From positions 1 through 35,256 of the forward strand of contig JACPHN010000103.1 of NCBI GenBank assembly GCA_016188575.1: a DNA stretch of 35,256 nucleotides, given 5' to 3'. The notes beneath the pieces were generated by a model. The model had not been told where the DNA came from. It saw only the letters and a program-made list of their open reading frames with translations, and made no database searches. The translations under genes and the position numbers were made by a program. Positions 1 to 7,847 of this stretch are shown here, one piece after another. The first letter of the stretch is position 1, and every line of letters starts with the position of its first letter. The stretch is from Candidatus Schekmanbacteria bacterium. GTDB lineage: Bacteria > CSSED10-310 > JACPHN01.

Positions 1-55
1 CGGACCGTTGCCAAGGCCCTTTCCCGTCGCTCTTGATTGCCTGATGCTCCCGTGA

Positions 56-229
56 AACCGCGACCCAGTTGAAATTTCGGATTCGCACCCTGGTCGACTT
101 CTGGCCGGCACAGATGGCCTGATTTTCGCCAGCGGCGAAGGCAGGAACAAGGTGAACGAAAACATCGTTTACCCCCCCGTCCCGGCCAAGACCTACCCGA
201 GCTACTGCCAGTTGCCGATGGAGCCGTAG
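56..229 (+). other. Possible 3' remnant of a degraded gene (weak)
   Basis: After a stop at 53-55, an open stretch of 57 codons runs to a TAG at 227-229. It reads like protein (for example NENIVYPPVPAKTYPSYC) but has no start signal and no family I recognise. It contains a 22-bp segment that also occurs in the repeat region near 28004, so it may be part repeat and part gene remnant. Positions 230-509 hold nothing I can support on either strand. Confidence 0.15.
116..137. repeat. 22-bp segment repeated inverted at 28004-28025
   Basis: Bases 116-137 are identical to the reverse complement of 28004-28025, which lies in the partial miniature element at 27950. Exact identity over 22 bases is unlikely by chance, so this is probably an eroded fragment of the same repeat subfamily. 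In both places one frame reads GLIFASG, but neither looks like a functional gene. Confidence 0.5.
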
Positions 230-509
230 AACGGGATCACCGCCACGCTCGCGCCGGTCCCCTGCCTCCTTTGACGGGTAAATCTTTCATCGGGCCGGCG
301 GCGCGCGGCGAGTGCCGCAACCATGCTCGCCTCGGAGACCTGCTCGTGTCCGCGACCCATCTCGCGCCGACCTCCTGCCTTCTGGCCGTGTTGGACTCAC
401 GGAGCTCGTCGCTGAGCAACTCCCAGAGCCTGTTCACGTATACCCCAGCCTTTGCTGCCATCGACAGACTGCTGGGCCGATCGCGCTGTCGATGCCGGCA
501 AGCGGAGGC

Positions 510-917
510 TCACGCGTCGACGACAAGCTCGCCCCGCGCATGGCCAACACAGGTCAGCACGAATCCGCGCCTCGCGTCTTCGACCGAGAGGCAGTTGGGT
601 TGCGCGAGCACCACCTCACCAGTTTCGCGGCGCACCATGCAAAGACCGCAGGCTCCGCGGCCGCAACTATGGGGCAAGTCGAGGCCCGCCCGGAGACCGG
701 CCTGCAGAATGGTTTCGCCGGGCCGCGCCAGCACCTCGACCCCGCTGCGCGCGAAGGTGATGCGGCACGCCTGCCCCGGCTCGGCAGCCGCAACGGCCTC
801 GCTGGACGCGCGCCACGCGCTCAGGAATCGCGCCAAGGTCGTGTCGCCAGCAGGTGCGTCGGGGGCCATCGCAGCCACCAGCGCCAGGGGTCGCGCACCG
901 TTGCGAGACAGGCTCAT
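510..917 (-). CDS. 2Fe-2S ferredoxin-domain protein
   Basis: A protein of 135 residues carrying a plant-type 2Fe-2S ferredoxin fold at about residues 50-135. The cluster ligands are visible: C85, C90 and C93 in SCGRGACGLC, and the fourth at C123 in LTCVGHA. This spacing (C-x4-C-x2-C-x29-C) is typical of the family, which passes single electrons to oxygenases or reductases in the cytoplasm. The first 48 residues are an Ala-rich extension without a recognised domain. The ATG overlaps the stop of the upstream methyltransferase by four bases (ATGA, 914-917), so translation is probably coupled. No redox partner is present in the window, so the substrate pathway is unknown. The family assignment is secure; the role is not. 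Confidence 0.88.
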   Translation of the reverse strand: MSLSRNGARPLALVAAMAPDAPAGDTTLARFLSAWRASSEAVAAAEPGQACRITFARSGVEVLARPGETILQAGLRAGLDLPHSCGRGACGLCMVRRETGEVVLAQPNCLSVEDARRGFVLTCVGHARGELVVDA

Positions 918-1753
918 GGCGGTCGCCTTGCGAAGACACAGTGGAGCACCGAGAGCCCGGGCGCAGGCGCGATCAGGCGAAATCGATCCGCGGCCCTCCC
1001 CAGCTCTGATGCGATCGGCTCGCTCATGACGCCGAGGTTGAGGAGCACCTCGGCGGTCCAGTTGCGGGCGCGAACGCCGTCCAGGATTTCGGCGTGTACG
1101 CCAGCCGGAGCGCGACGCGGGAAGACGGAGACTTTGGGCATCGCCTGGTAGTGAAGGGGAGGACGGTCCGGCGCGTACGTCGTGGATTCGTCGCCCCAGG
1201 GCGGATCGCTGAACACCAGGTCAGGCTGAATGTCCTCCGGCAAGGAGCTGAAGAGGTCGCTCTCGATGAGCTGGACATCGGCGTGGTGGCGGCGAAAATT
1301 CGCCGCGGCAACGGCTGCGGCCGCGGCGTCAATCTCCAGAGCGATGAGACGGCCATGCGGAACCGCCTTCTTCACACACACGGCGAGCGCCCCCGAACCT
1401 GCTCCGACCTCCACGATGATCGGTGCTCGCTCCAGGGCGAGTAAGAGCGCCCGAGCGCGCTCGATGACAAGATCGACGAGGTAGGACAGCTCGGGGTCAG
1501 TCAAGTAGACCCGCCGGTCAACCGCGAACTCGAGCCCTCTGAACACCTGAGCGCCGATGACGTAGGCAAGCGGCTCGCCGGCCAGGCGCAGCTTCAGCAG
1601 GCGCCGGAGCCGGGCATTGTCGCCGGCGCAGCGCGCCTCCAGAACGGCGAGCTCCGCGGCAACGTCGACGTGCTCTGGCGCCGCGGCCGCGAAGTGTGCG
1701 CGCAGGCGGCCGAGCTCGGAGTCTGACCGCGGGGCGATGTCGGGAGACGGCAT
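914..1753 (-). CDS. PrmC/HemK-like SAM-dependent methyltransferase
   Basis: A protein of 279 residues from an ATG at 1753, 32 bases after the kinase stop. Reading further upstream would overlap the kinase gene, so this start is preferred. The N-terminal part has the PrmC-like stretch GEPLAYVIGAQVFRGLEF (59-76). The SAM-binding motif I is VEVGAGSGAL (114-123). The catalytic-loop motif, usually NPPY in PrmC, is DPPW (183-186). PrmC methylates the glutamine of release-factor GGQ motifs, but the altered loop and the unusual tail after it suggest another substrate. The gene sits between a sensor kinase and a ferredoxin and is translationally coupled to the latter. Class I methyltransferase is secure; release-factor methylation is doubtful. 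Confidence 0.82.
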   Translation of the reverse strand: MPSPDIAPRSDSELGRLRAHFAAAAPEHVDVAAELAVLEARCAGDNARLRRLLKLRLAGEPLAYVIGAQVFRGLEFAVDRRVYLTDPELSYLVDLVIERARALLLALERAPIIVEVGAGSGALAVCVKKAVPHGRLIALEIDAAAAAVAAANFRRHHADVQLIESDLFSSLPEDIQPDLVFSDPPWGDESTTYAPDRPPLHYQAMPKVSVFPRRAPAGVHAEILDGVRARNWTAEVLLNLGVMSEPIASELGRAADRFRLIAPAPGLSVLHCVFARRPP

Positions 1754-1785
1754 GGCATAGCTCGCTAGGCCGCGACCGGCGGCGG

Positions 1786-4203
1786 TCAGCTCGGCTTTAC
1801 ACGCCGAGCCTCCTGCGCCACCACGAGTTGGTTCCAGGTCTGGTCGAAAAGGCGACTGATGGCGGAGGGATCCGTGTCGAACTCGCACACCGCCAGCACC
1901 GACATCGGCGGGTAGCTGACAGTATTGGCGAGCGCCTTGTCGCCCAGAAGCTCGCGCGCCGCGGTGTTTGGGCTTGCGTAGCCGAGAGCATCGGCGATTT
2001 CGGCGCCGATGTCACCTCTCAGCACGTGGTTGATGAAGTGGTGTGCCGCTTCGACGTTCGACGAGCCCGCGGGGATCGCCAGGCTGTCGAACCCGAGGTT
2101 CGAGCCCTCTTTCGGGTTGACGAACTGATAGGTTAGCGCGGTTCGCATCAGCGTGGCGGCCAGCCCATTCCACATCAGCACCAGGTCGGCGCCGCCGGTC
2201 ACGCGTTTCTTGACCTCCGCATCACCGTTGACGATTTCCCAGCTCGCGGCCGCGCTTTTGACCACCGCTTCCGCCTCGGCGATTTCGGTGGGATTGATCG
2301 AATTGTAGGAATAGCCCTTGTACTTCAGCGCGAGCCCGAGAATCTCGCGAGGATAGTTGGGGACGACGACGCGCTTCCCCGCGAGCTGCGTCGGTTCGAA
2401 GAGGACGTTCCAGCTATCCGGCGCCGCCGAGAATGACGCGGTATTGTAGAGAATGCCAATGGTCCCGTAGACATAAGGTAGCGAGTGCTCGTTCTTCGGG
2501 TCAAACTTCGTAGCGCGGAGGAATGGCGAGATATTAGTGACGTTGGGGATCTTTTCGTGATCGAGCTTGAGGAGCTTGCCGGCCTGTATGAGCTCTGCGA
2601 GGATCCCTTCAGGGACGATGATCACGTCAAGACCGCCTTTGTCGACGGCAGGGTGGATTTCCTCGAGCTTGGCGTACGGCTGGACGCGCACGGTCAGGTG
2701 CCACTCGCGCGCAAAGGTCAGCGCAGTCAGGCGGCCAATGTAGTCACTCCAGTTCAGAAGCGCCAGCAGGCCCGCGGTGTCCGGAGCCGCCAACTGCTCT
2801 CTCAGCGCAGCGTATTCCGAGAGATTCTTCAGGGCAACTGGATTGAGCGGATCTTTCTTGAAGACTTCCAGGTAGAGACTGGCGGCCTGGTCGAACTCCT
2901 GCTTATCCCAGTGTCGGTTTGCGCGCTCGAGGTCGGATTCCTCAGTAACCACGGTGGTCGGAGCGGCAATGGGCGCAGAGACGCGCCGCGACCGCTCGCG
3001 CAGGAACCCGACGCCGGCGGCGATCGCGGCAAGCAGCATCAGCGCCAGTGCGGCGTGCCGCGCGCGCCTGCGGTTGCTTGTGGCAGGGATGACGATGGCA
3101 GCGGGTTCGGGAGTCGCCCCCTTGCCGGAGGGTGCGGCCGGGACGCGCGGTCGCGGCGCAAAGGTCTCGGCACCGGCCAGGGACTCCCCGGGCAGCGCGG
3201 CCGCCTGGTCCGTGGCGCGAGCTTGCTCCAGGAGCGTGTCTTCGGCGATCCCGGAGCGCGCGGTGGTGGTGGGCGCGGCGGGGGAGGGCGCGGTCCAGTC
3301 CGGCGCGCTCACGGCTTGCAAGGGTTTGCCGAGCGCCGCGGTCAAGGTCTCCATGGTCGCTGGTGAGAGCGCCGTTGTGATCGCGACAGAGCCATCGACG
3401 CTGGCGCGGAGCGCCTGACCGAAGGCCTCGGCGGTGGGATACCGGTCCTCGGGGTTCTTGGCCAGGGATTTCAGGATCACGGCCTCGAGCTCTGCGGGAA
3501 CATCTGCCTTGATTTCCCGGACAGCCGGCACGGGTGTTTGCAACTGATGCAGCAAGATGGTGGCGGGCGTGCCGCCGGAAAACGGCAGTCTTCCTGTCAG
3601 CACGCGATAGAGTGTCATGCCAAGTGCATATTGGTCTGCTGCCGGACCGGCTTTTTCGCCGCGGATCACCTCGGGCGCCAGATACTGCGGGGTGCCCATG
3701 ACGTCGCCCGTTCTGGTCTTCACGGGAGCGGAGGGAATGAGCGCGATGCCGAAATCCATGAGGCGCGCGCGGCCGGCCATGTCGACGAGGATATTTGCGG
3801 GCTTGAGGTCGCGGTGCACGATGTCGCGTGCGTGCACGTACTGCAAGGCGTCGGCGACTTGCGTGCCGATGGCCACGGCTCGCGCCGCGGGCCACGGCTC
3901 GGCATCGCGCAAGAGCGCCTCCAGAGAGAACCCTTCGACGAGCTCCATGACCAGATAATAGGTGCCATCGTCATCCGTCATGACGTCGTAGACTTGCACG
4001 ATGCCGGGGTGAGTGAGCCGGGCGACGGTTTGCGCTTCCAGCATGAATCGCTTCTGCCAGTCGCCGGCCGCGAGGTCCGGTCGGATCACCTTGACGGCCA
4101 CGTCGCGGTCGAGAACGAGCTGGTGAGCGCGGTATACCTTCCCCATGCCGCCCTCGCCGATGACGTCACCGAGCACGACCTTACCGATTTGCTTTTGGGC
4201 CAT
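1786..4203 (-). CDS. Transmembrane Ser/Thr kinase with PotD-like solute-binding sensor domain
   Basis: A protein of 805 residues. Residues 7-268 form a complete Hanks-type kinase: glycine loop GEGGMG, K38 in VAVKVI, catalytic loop HRDLKPAN (130-137), DFG (150-152) and APE (177-179). A Pro/Ala-rich linker leads to one membrane span (about 382-401). Residues 425-470 look like a short TPR-type helical hairpin. Residues 480-790 resemble the periplasmic polyamine-binding protein PotD: NWSDYIGRLTALTF, VIIVPEG, KIPNVTNISPFLR, and YVYGTIGILYN followed by SWNVLFEP. The arrangement puts the kinase inside and the binding domain outside, implying direct sensing of a small solute such as a polyamine (inference). 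The start ATG is preceded by GGAG six bases upstream. A methyltransferase and a ferredoxin follow on the same strand. No permease or ATPase of a transporter is next to it. Confidence 0.9.
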   Translation of the reverse strand: MAQKQIGKVVLGDVIGEGGMGKVYRAHQLVLDRDVAVKVIRPDLAAGDWQKRFMLEAQTVARLTHPGIVQVYDVMTDDDGTYYLVMELVEGFSLEALLRDAEPWPAARAVAIGTQVADALQYVHARDIVHRDLKPANILVDMAGRARLMDFGIALIPSAPVKTRTGDVMGTPQYLAPEVIRGEKAGPAADQYALGMTLYRVLTGRLPFSGGTPATILLHQLQTPVPAVREIKADVPAELEAVILKSLAKNPEDRYPTAEAFGQALRASVDGSVAITTALSPATMETLTAALGKPLQAVSAPDWTAPSPAAPTTTARSGIAEDTLLEQARATDQAAALPGESLAGAETFAPRPRVPAAPSGKGATPEPAAIVIPATSNRRRARHAALALMLLAAIAAGVGFLRERSRRVSAPIAAPTTVVTEESDLERANRHWDKQEFDQAASLYLEVFKKDPLNPVALKNLSEYAALREQLAAPDTAGLLALLNWSDYIGRLTALTFAREWHLTVRVQPYAKLEEIHPAVDKGGLDVIIVPEGILAELIQAGKLLKLDHEKIPNVTNISPFLRATKFDPKNEHSLPYVYGTIGILYNTASFSAAPDSWNVLFEPTQLAGKRVVVPNYPREILGLALKYKGYSYNSINPTEIAEAEAVVKSAAASWEIVNGDAEVKKRVTGGADLVLMWNGLAATLMRTALTYQFVNPKEGSNLGFDSLAIPAGSSNVEAAHHFINHVLRGDIGAEIADALGYASPNTAARELLGDKALANTVSYPPMSVLAVCEFDTDPSAISRLFDQTWNQLVVAQEARRVKPS

Positions 4204-4350
4204 ACGTCACTCCGCGGCGCCTGTGTAACCGAAGTCCGCTGGATCGCACGCACTCCTCAACAGCTCCCGGCGACCCCACTCCGGGGAAACGATCCCGACT
4301 GTCATTCGAAAGCCCAGGCGTGCTAACCTACGTCGTGCGGTGCAGGGATA

Positions 4351-4423
4351 TGGGCGGAACAGGGCTCGAACCTGCGACCCCCAGCTTGTAAGGCTGATGC
4401 TCTTCCGACTGAGCTACCCGCCC
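4351..4423 (-). tRNA. tRNA-Val (anticodon TAC)
   Basis: Folds as a complete cloverleaf of 73 bases including the discriminator A. The acceptor arm GGGCGGG pairs with TCCGCCC (closing with one G-T pair). The D arm is GCTC/GAGC and the anticodon loop is CTTACAA with anticodon TAC. The variable loop has five bases, and the T arm carries TTCGAGC. The 3' CCA is not encoded. It lies between the sensor kinase (downstream on the same strand) and the divergent ThiE/TenI gene. Confidence 0.95.
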
Positions 4424-4436
4424 GGAGCTCGCAGTA

Positions 4437-4465
4437 ACTGTAGCAACATTCGGCGACGGGATCAA
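4437..4465 (-). promoter_or_regulatory. Sigma-70-type promoter of the tRNA-Val gene
   Basis: On the minus strand TTGATC (4465-4460) and TACAGT (4442-4437) are separated by exactly 17 bases. The -10 box ends 13 bases before the mature tRNA start at 4423, the usual distance for a short 5' leader. Each box matches four of six consensus positions. Confidence 0.5.
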
Positions 4466-4470
4466 GCGCC

Positions 4471-5121
4471 ATGAGACGTCTGACCTTGATGTGTGTGTGG
4501 GATCCATTGGCGGCTCCGGGACTGCCGCTGGGAGAAATGGCGCTAGCAGGGCTCGATATCGTCCAGATGCGAAGCCCCGGCGCGCCGGGGAGGGCGGTGT
4601 ATGAGGCGGCGCTGGAGGCGCGGGAGGCGACGGGGGGAACAGGTTGTCGGCTGGTGGTCAACGACCGGCTGGATGTGGCGCTGGCGGTGGGAGCGGACGG
4701 CGCTCATCTGGGGTGGCGATCCCTGCCGCTGGAGCGGGCGCGCGCGGTGGCACAGCGGTACCGGACCGGGCCGGGGACGTTCCTGCTGGGATGCTCGGTG
4801 CATTCGGTAGAGGAAGCCGAAGCAGCGGCGAGCGGTGGTGCCGACTACGTGGTGTACGGACCGGTGTTCGACACGCCGAGCAAGCGCGGGTTACTGGCCC
4901 CGCGCGGGCTGGATGGACTGCAGGCCGCGGCCGAGCGGTGCGGGGTAGCGGTCATCGCGATCGGTGGGGTAGACACCGGACGAGTGCCGGGCCTGGTTGC
5001 CGCCGGAGCGCAGGGGGTGGCAGCCACCAGGGCGCTCGTGATCGCGCCGGCGCCGATAGCGGCGGTGCGCGAGTTTCGCGCTGCTCTGGACGGGAACGCG
5101 GTGCTGACGGGGCGCCGGTGA
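4471..5121 (+). CDS. ThiE/TenI-family TIM-barrel protein (thiamine pathway)
   Basis: A protein of 216 residues, the usual length for thiamine phosphate synthase (ThiE), which joins the pyrimidine and thiazole halves of thiamine, and for its relative TenI, a thiazole tautomerase. Family signatures are VQMR (31-34), VVNDRLDVALAVGADGAHLG (62-81), GCSVHSVEEAEAAASGGADY, GPVFDTPSKRG (130-140) and VIAIGGVD. Two ThiE residues differ: the lysine of the usual REK motif is missing (RSP here), and the acidic residue in GQ-D after HLG is absent (GWRS). TenI's histidine before VF is also not present (GPVF). Family membership is clear, but which reaction it performs is open. No other thiamine gene is nearby. 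The start is the ATG at 4471; the ribosome site is weak. Confidence 0.82.
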   Translation: MRRLTLMCVWDPLAAPGLPLGEMALAGLDIVQMRSPGAPGRAVYEAALEAREATGGTGCRLVVNDRLDVALAVGADGAHLGWRSLPLERARAVAQRYRTGPGTFLLGCSVHSVEEAEAAASGGADYVVYGPVFDTPSKRGLLAPRGLDGLQAAAERCGVAVIAIGGVDTGRVPGLVAAGAQGVAATRALVIAPAPIAAVREFRAALDGNAVLTGRR

Positions 5122-5458
5122 ACGAACGGTTGCAGGGGCTTGCTTATTGCGTCTGTAGTCGCTAATTAGTCGTACACGCGAGGTGGTCGGCGAGGGGGCA
5201 GGCGCCCCCTAGCACGACCGCGATCGGCGCGATTCTCCCCCCAAGAAAATGTCAGTGGGGCCGCCGGCGAGTCTCCTCGCGCGATCGTGGTGTGACTGCG
5301 CACGAGTAGGCAAGCGCGCACTCGGGGTGTGCTGATGGCAACCCGCTTCGCAGGGGGCGTGGCTATTTCTGCCACTGAGGTGCGCAAGCAAATGGCGGGC
5401 GTGGGCGGTATCGATGCCCAGCTCCCGACGGCCGAAAAACTTTTCTCGGACTTATTTC
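5122..5458 (+). other. Long leader region upstream of rho
   Basis: A 337-base gap ahead of rho with no gene I can support. It holds a compact hairpin at 5194-5209 (GGGGGC, AGGC loop, GCCCCC) without a following T run. In many bacteria rho controls its own expression through a long leader, so an untranslated regulatory leader is plausible (inference). A reading frame from 5335 overlaps the rho start in another frame and looks accidental. No convincing promoter boxes were found. Confidence 0.35.
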
Positions 5459-6661
5459 ATGACAAACGCGACCGAAGAAGCAACTTCACCGCAATCCAAA
5501 CCCAAAAACCGCTTCAAGAGCAAGCCGCGGCGCCGGCCCGAAGGTAAACCGCAAACCGCCGATGGCGTGCTCGAGCTCGCGGATAACGGCAACGGCTATC
5601 TGCGCTCCCTGGAGCGCAACTTTGCCAGTCAGCCGGGCGACGCGTTTGTTCCGAGCAACATTATTCAACGGCTCGGCCTGCGCCCCGGAGTCGAAATCAC
5701 CGGCCAGGCGGCGCCGTCGCGCCGCGGACGCTCCAACGTCGTCCGCGATATCCTGACCATCAACGGCAGGACACCCGAGGAATGGCGACGCGTGCCGCCC
5801 TTCGAGGACCTCGTGGTGATCGATCCGCGCGAGGCGATCCACTTCGAGCAGCCGGGAGGGCCGGCGGAAATGCGCGTCGTGGATTTGATGACCCCCATCG
5901 GCAAGGGCCAGAGGGGGCTCATCGTGGCGCCGCCGCGCTCAGGAAAGACCGTGCTGCTCAAACAGCTCGCCGCCGGCGTCGCCGCCAACCATCCCGAGAT
6001 CATGCTCATCGTCCTGCTGGTTGACGAACGCCCTGAAGAAGTAACGGACATGAAACGCAACGTCAACGGCCACGTGTTTCACAGCTCCAACGATTCGAAA
6101 GCCGAAAACCACGCCCGCATCGCCAGGATCGTTTCGAGCTACGCGCGCCGGCATACGGAGTGCGGGAAGGATGTGTTTATCCTGCTCGATTCTTTGACGC
6201 GACTGGGGCGCACGTTCAATACCCTTACCGGAGGCTCCAAGCGCACCATGACCGGTGGACTGGATATCCGCGCCCTGGAAGAGCCGAAGAGAATCTTCGG
6301 CTCCGCGCGCAACATCGAACATGGCGGCTCGCTGACCATTATCGCCACCGCGCTCATCGATACCGGCAGCCGAATGGATGACTTCATCTTCCAGGAATTC
6401 AAGGGCACCGGCAACATGGAGATCGTCCTGGATCGCGAAATGGCCGAGCGGCGCATGTATCCGACCATTGACCTGAGGCTGAGCGGAACCAGAAAGGAAG
6501 AGCTCCTCCTGGGTCGGGACGCAACCGACAAAATCGCAAAAGTCCGCCGCCAGCTTCTGGATCTGCGCAGCAGCAACACAAGTATCATGGAAACACTGCT
6601 GCGGGGGCTGAAGAACGCGTCGAGTAACCAGAAGTTCCTCGAGCTCATTCCTGCGGGCTAG
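5459..6661 (+). CDS. rho: Transcription termination factor Rho
   Basis: About 400 residues, the hexameric RNA-dependent ATPase that ends transcription. Seen are the RNA-binding cold-shock-like region (GYLRSLERNFASQPGDAFVP, IIQRLGLRPG), the Walker A motif APPRSGKT, LLVDERPEEVTDM, LLDSLTRLGR with a Walker B-type aspartate, the NTLTGGSKRTMTGGLD loop, and the conserved block GGSLTIIATALIDTGSRMDD followed by EEFKGTGNME-like residues (QEFKGTGNME). The C-terminus (SGTRKEELL onward) is complete. The N-terminal helical bundle seen in many Rho proteins is replaced by a short basic stretch rich in Lys, Arg and Pro. An in-frame ATG at 5414 would add 15 residues; neither start has a strong ribosome site, and 5459 is chosen by N-terminal composition. 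Confidence 0.97.
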   Translation: MTNATEEATSPQSKPKNRFKSKPRRRPEGKPQTADGVLELADNGNGYLRSLERNFASQPGDAFVPSNIIQRLGLRPGVEITGQAAPSRRGRSNVVRDILTINGRTPEEWRRVPPFEDLVVIDPREAIHFEQPGGPAEMRVVDLMTPIGKGQRGLIVAPPRSGKTVLLKQLAAGVAANHPEIMLIVLLVDERPEEVTDMKRNVNGHVFHSSNDSKAENHARIARIVSSYARRHTECGKDVFILLDSLTRLGRTFNTLTGGSKRTMTGGLDIRALEEPKRIFGSARNIEHGGSLTIIATALIDTGSRMDDFIFQEFKGTGNMEIVLDREMAERRMYPTIDLRLSGTRKEELLLGRDATDKIAKVRRQLLDLRSSNTSIMETLLRGLKNASSNQKFLELIPAG

Positions 6662-6792
6662 AATGTGCAGTTGCATCTGACGATTTCCGGCGACATGATT
6701 TCGCGAACGGGATCCGTCGCAACTGGACCGGCGGCCCGACTGGCAACCGGAGCAGCCAGACGTATCGCTCAATCAGGAACAGGAGAGGTTTC

Positions 6793-7710
6793 ATGAGATC
6801 CACCGCACTGGCGCTGATCGCGCTGCTCGCCTTGGCCACAGGACAAGCTCGGGCTGATGTCGTTCACCTTCGCAGTGGCGGCCTCGTCGAAGGCCGGATC
6901 GTCGAAGAAGATACCGCCACGGTCGTCGTCGAGAAAGCGTCCGGAATGAAGATGACGATCAATCGCCCGGATATCGTTCGCATCGAGAAGAAGGAATCCT
7001 CCCTCGACCAGTACGAAGCGCAGGCGGCGGATGCAGAAACCAAAAAAACCGTGGAGAGCTTTCTCGCATTGGCTGACTGGTGCAAACAGAATCGCATGCG
7101 CACGCAGGAGGTCGCGGCTCTGGAGCGCGCACTCGAAATCGACGCGGACAACATCGCTGCGCTACAGCGCCTGGGCCGCGCCCCCGAACCGTACAAGGTC
7201 GCTCACAACGCGATCCAGAATGCCTCGCTGGAGCTCGATCCGCGAAACTATGGCACGCTCTGGCGGCTGGAGGACAGCGAGTCCGATCTGGTCACCAAGG
7301 TGTCCGCCGATCAGGCGCACAGTGGCAAGAGCTCGCTGAGCCTGACCGCAAGCAAGGCGGGCGCCAAGTGGCCCGGCTGGGCCACGGTAGACAAGTTCCC
7401 GGTAGTTGTCGGCGGCACGTATGAGCTGCACGCGTGGCTCTATACGACGGATGGCGCCGCGGCGTGGCTCGAGGCCATGCTCCTGGATGAGCAAGGCAAA
7501 CCGCTTGTCGGTCAGGCAAGCGGCTGCGTAGAAATCCCCCAGGCGAGCACGTGGACGGAGAAACGCGTGACCTTTACGCCGCAGGATCCGAACACACGGT
7601 TCGTGCGCCTGGCGCTGCGGCAGTGTCTGGATTACTCCCGCGGCAAGAAAACCACGGTCTACGTCGACGATCTTTACTTCGGCCCACCGACAAAAAGCGC
7701 CGGGAACTGA
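6793..7710 (+). CDS. Secreted protein with SH3-like, helical-repeat and carbohydrate-binding-like domains
   Basis: A protein of 305 residues with a clear signal peptide (LALIALLALATGQARA, cleavage likely before D22). Next comes a small beta-barrel-like motif (VVHLRSGGLVEGRIVEEDTA, about 23-60), often seen at the start of secreted repeat proteins. A TPR-like helical stretch follows (about 80-135). The C-terminal region of about 165 residues has the look of a jelly-roll carbohydrate-binding or CenC-like domain (HSGKSSLSL, YELHAWLYT, TVYVDDLYFG). A strong ribosome site (GGAGAGG) precedes the ATG. It lies about 130 bases after rho on the same strand. Function unknown; a cell-envelope or extracellular role is inferred. 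Confidence 0.85.
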   Translation: MRSTALALIALLALATGQARADVVHLRSGGLVEGRIVEEDTATVVVEKASGMKMTINRPDIVRIEKKESSLDQYEAQAADAETKKTVESFLALADWCKQNRMRTQEVAALERALEIDADNIAALQRLGRAPEPYKVAHNAIQNASLELDPRNYGTLWRLEDSESDLVTKVSADQAHSGKSSLSLTASKAGAKWPGWATVDKFPVVVGGTYELHAWLYTTDGAAAWLEAMLLDEQGKPLVGQASGCVEIPQASTWTEKRVTFTPQDPNTRFVRLALRQCLDYSRGKKTTVYVDDLYFGPPTKSAGN

Positions 7711-7847
7711 CCGCTAGTAGGGGCGCCGAATGGTGCCCGCAGCGTCGTTCATCCGCAGCAGCAGCTCACCGTGCAGAGACGCTGAGCGGTGAGGCGGGCC
7801 ACCCCGAGGGCGCCTTTTGGGCGCAGGCGGTAGAGCAGGAGGTAGTG

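Noticed and set aside
237-461. 74-codon minus-strand frame downstream of the ferredoxin
   Set aside because: Starts without a ribosome site, has no recognisable motif and is very Arg-rich at its end.
271-1151. Two plus-strand open frames opposite the ferredoxin and methyltransferase
   Set aside because: Both lie opposite genes with clear family motifs and have compositions typical of high-GC shadow frames.
5139-5168. TTGCTT ... TAATTA as a rho promoter
   Set aside because: The -10 box matches only two consensus positions, so it is not reported.
5335-5547. Frame overlapping the rho start, as a possible leader peptide
   Set aside because: It extends far into rho in another phase, has no ribosome site and no conserved feature.
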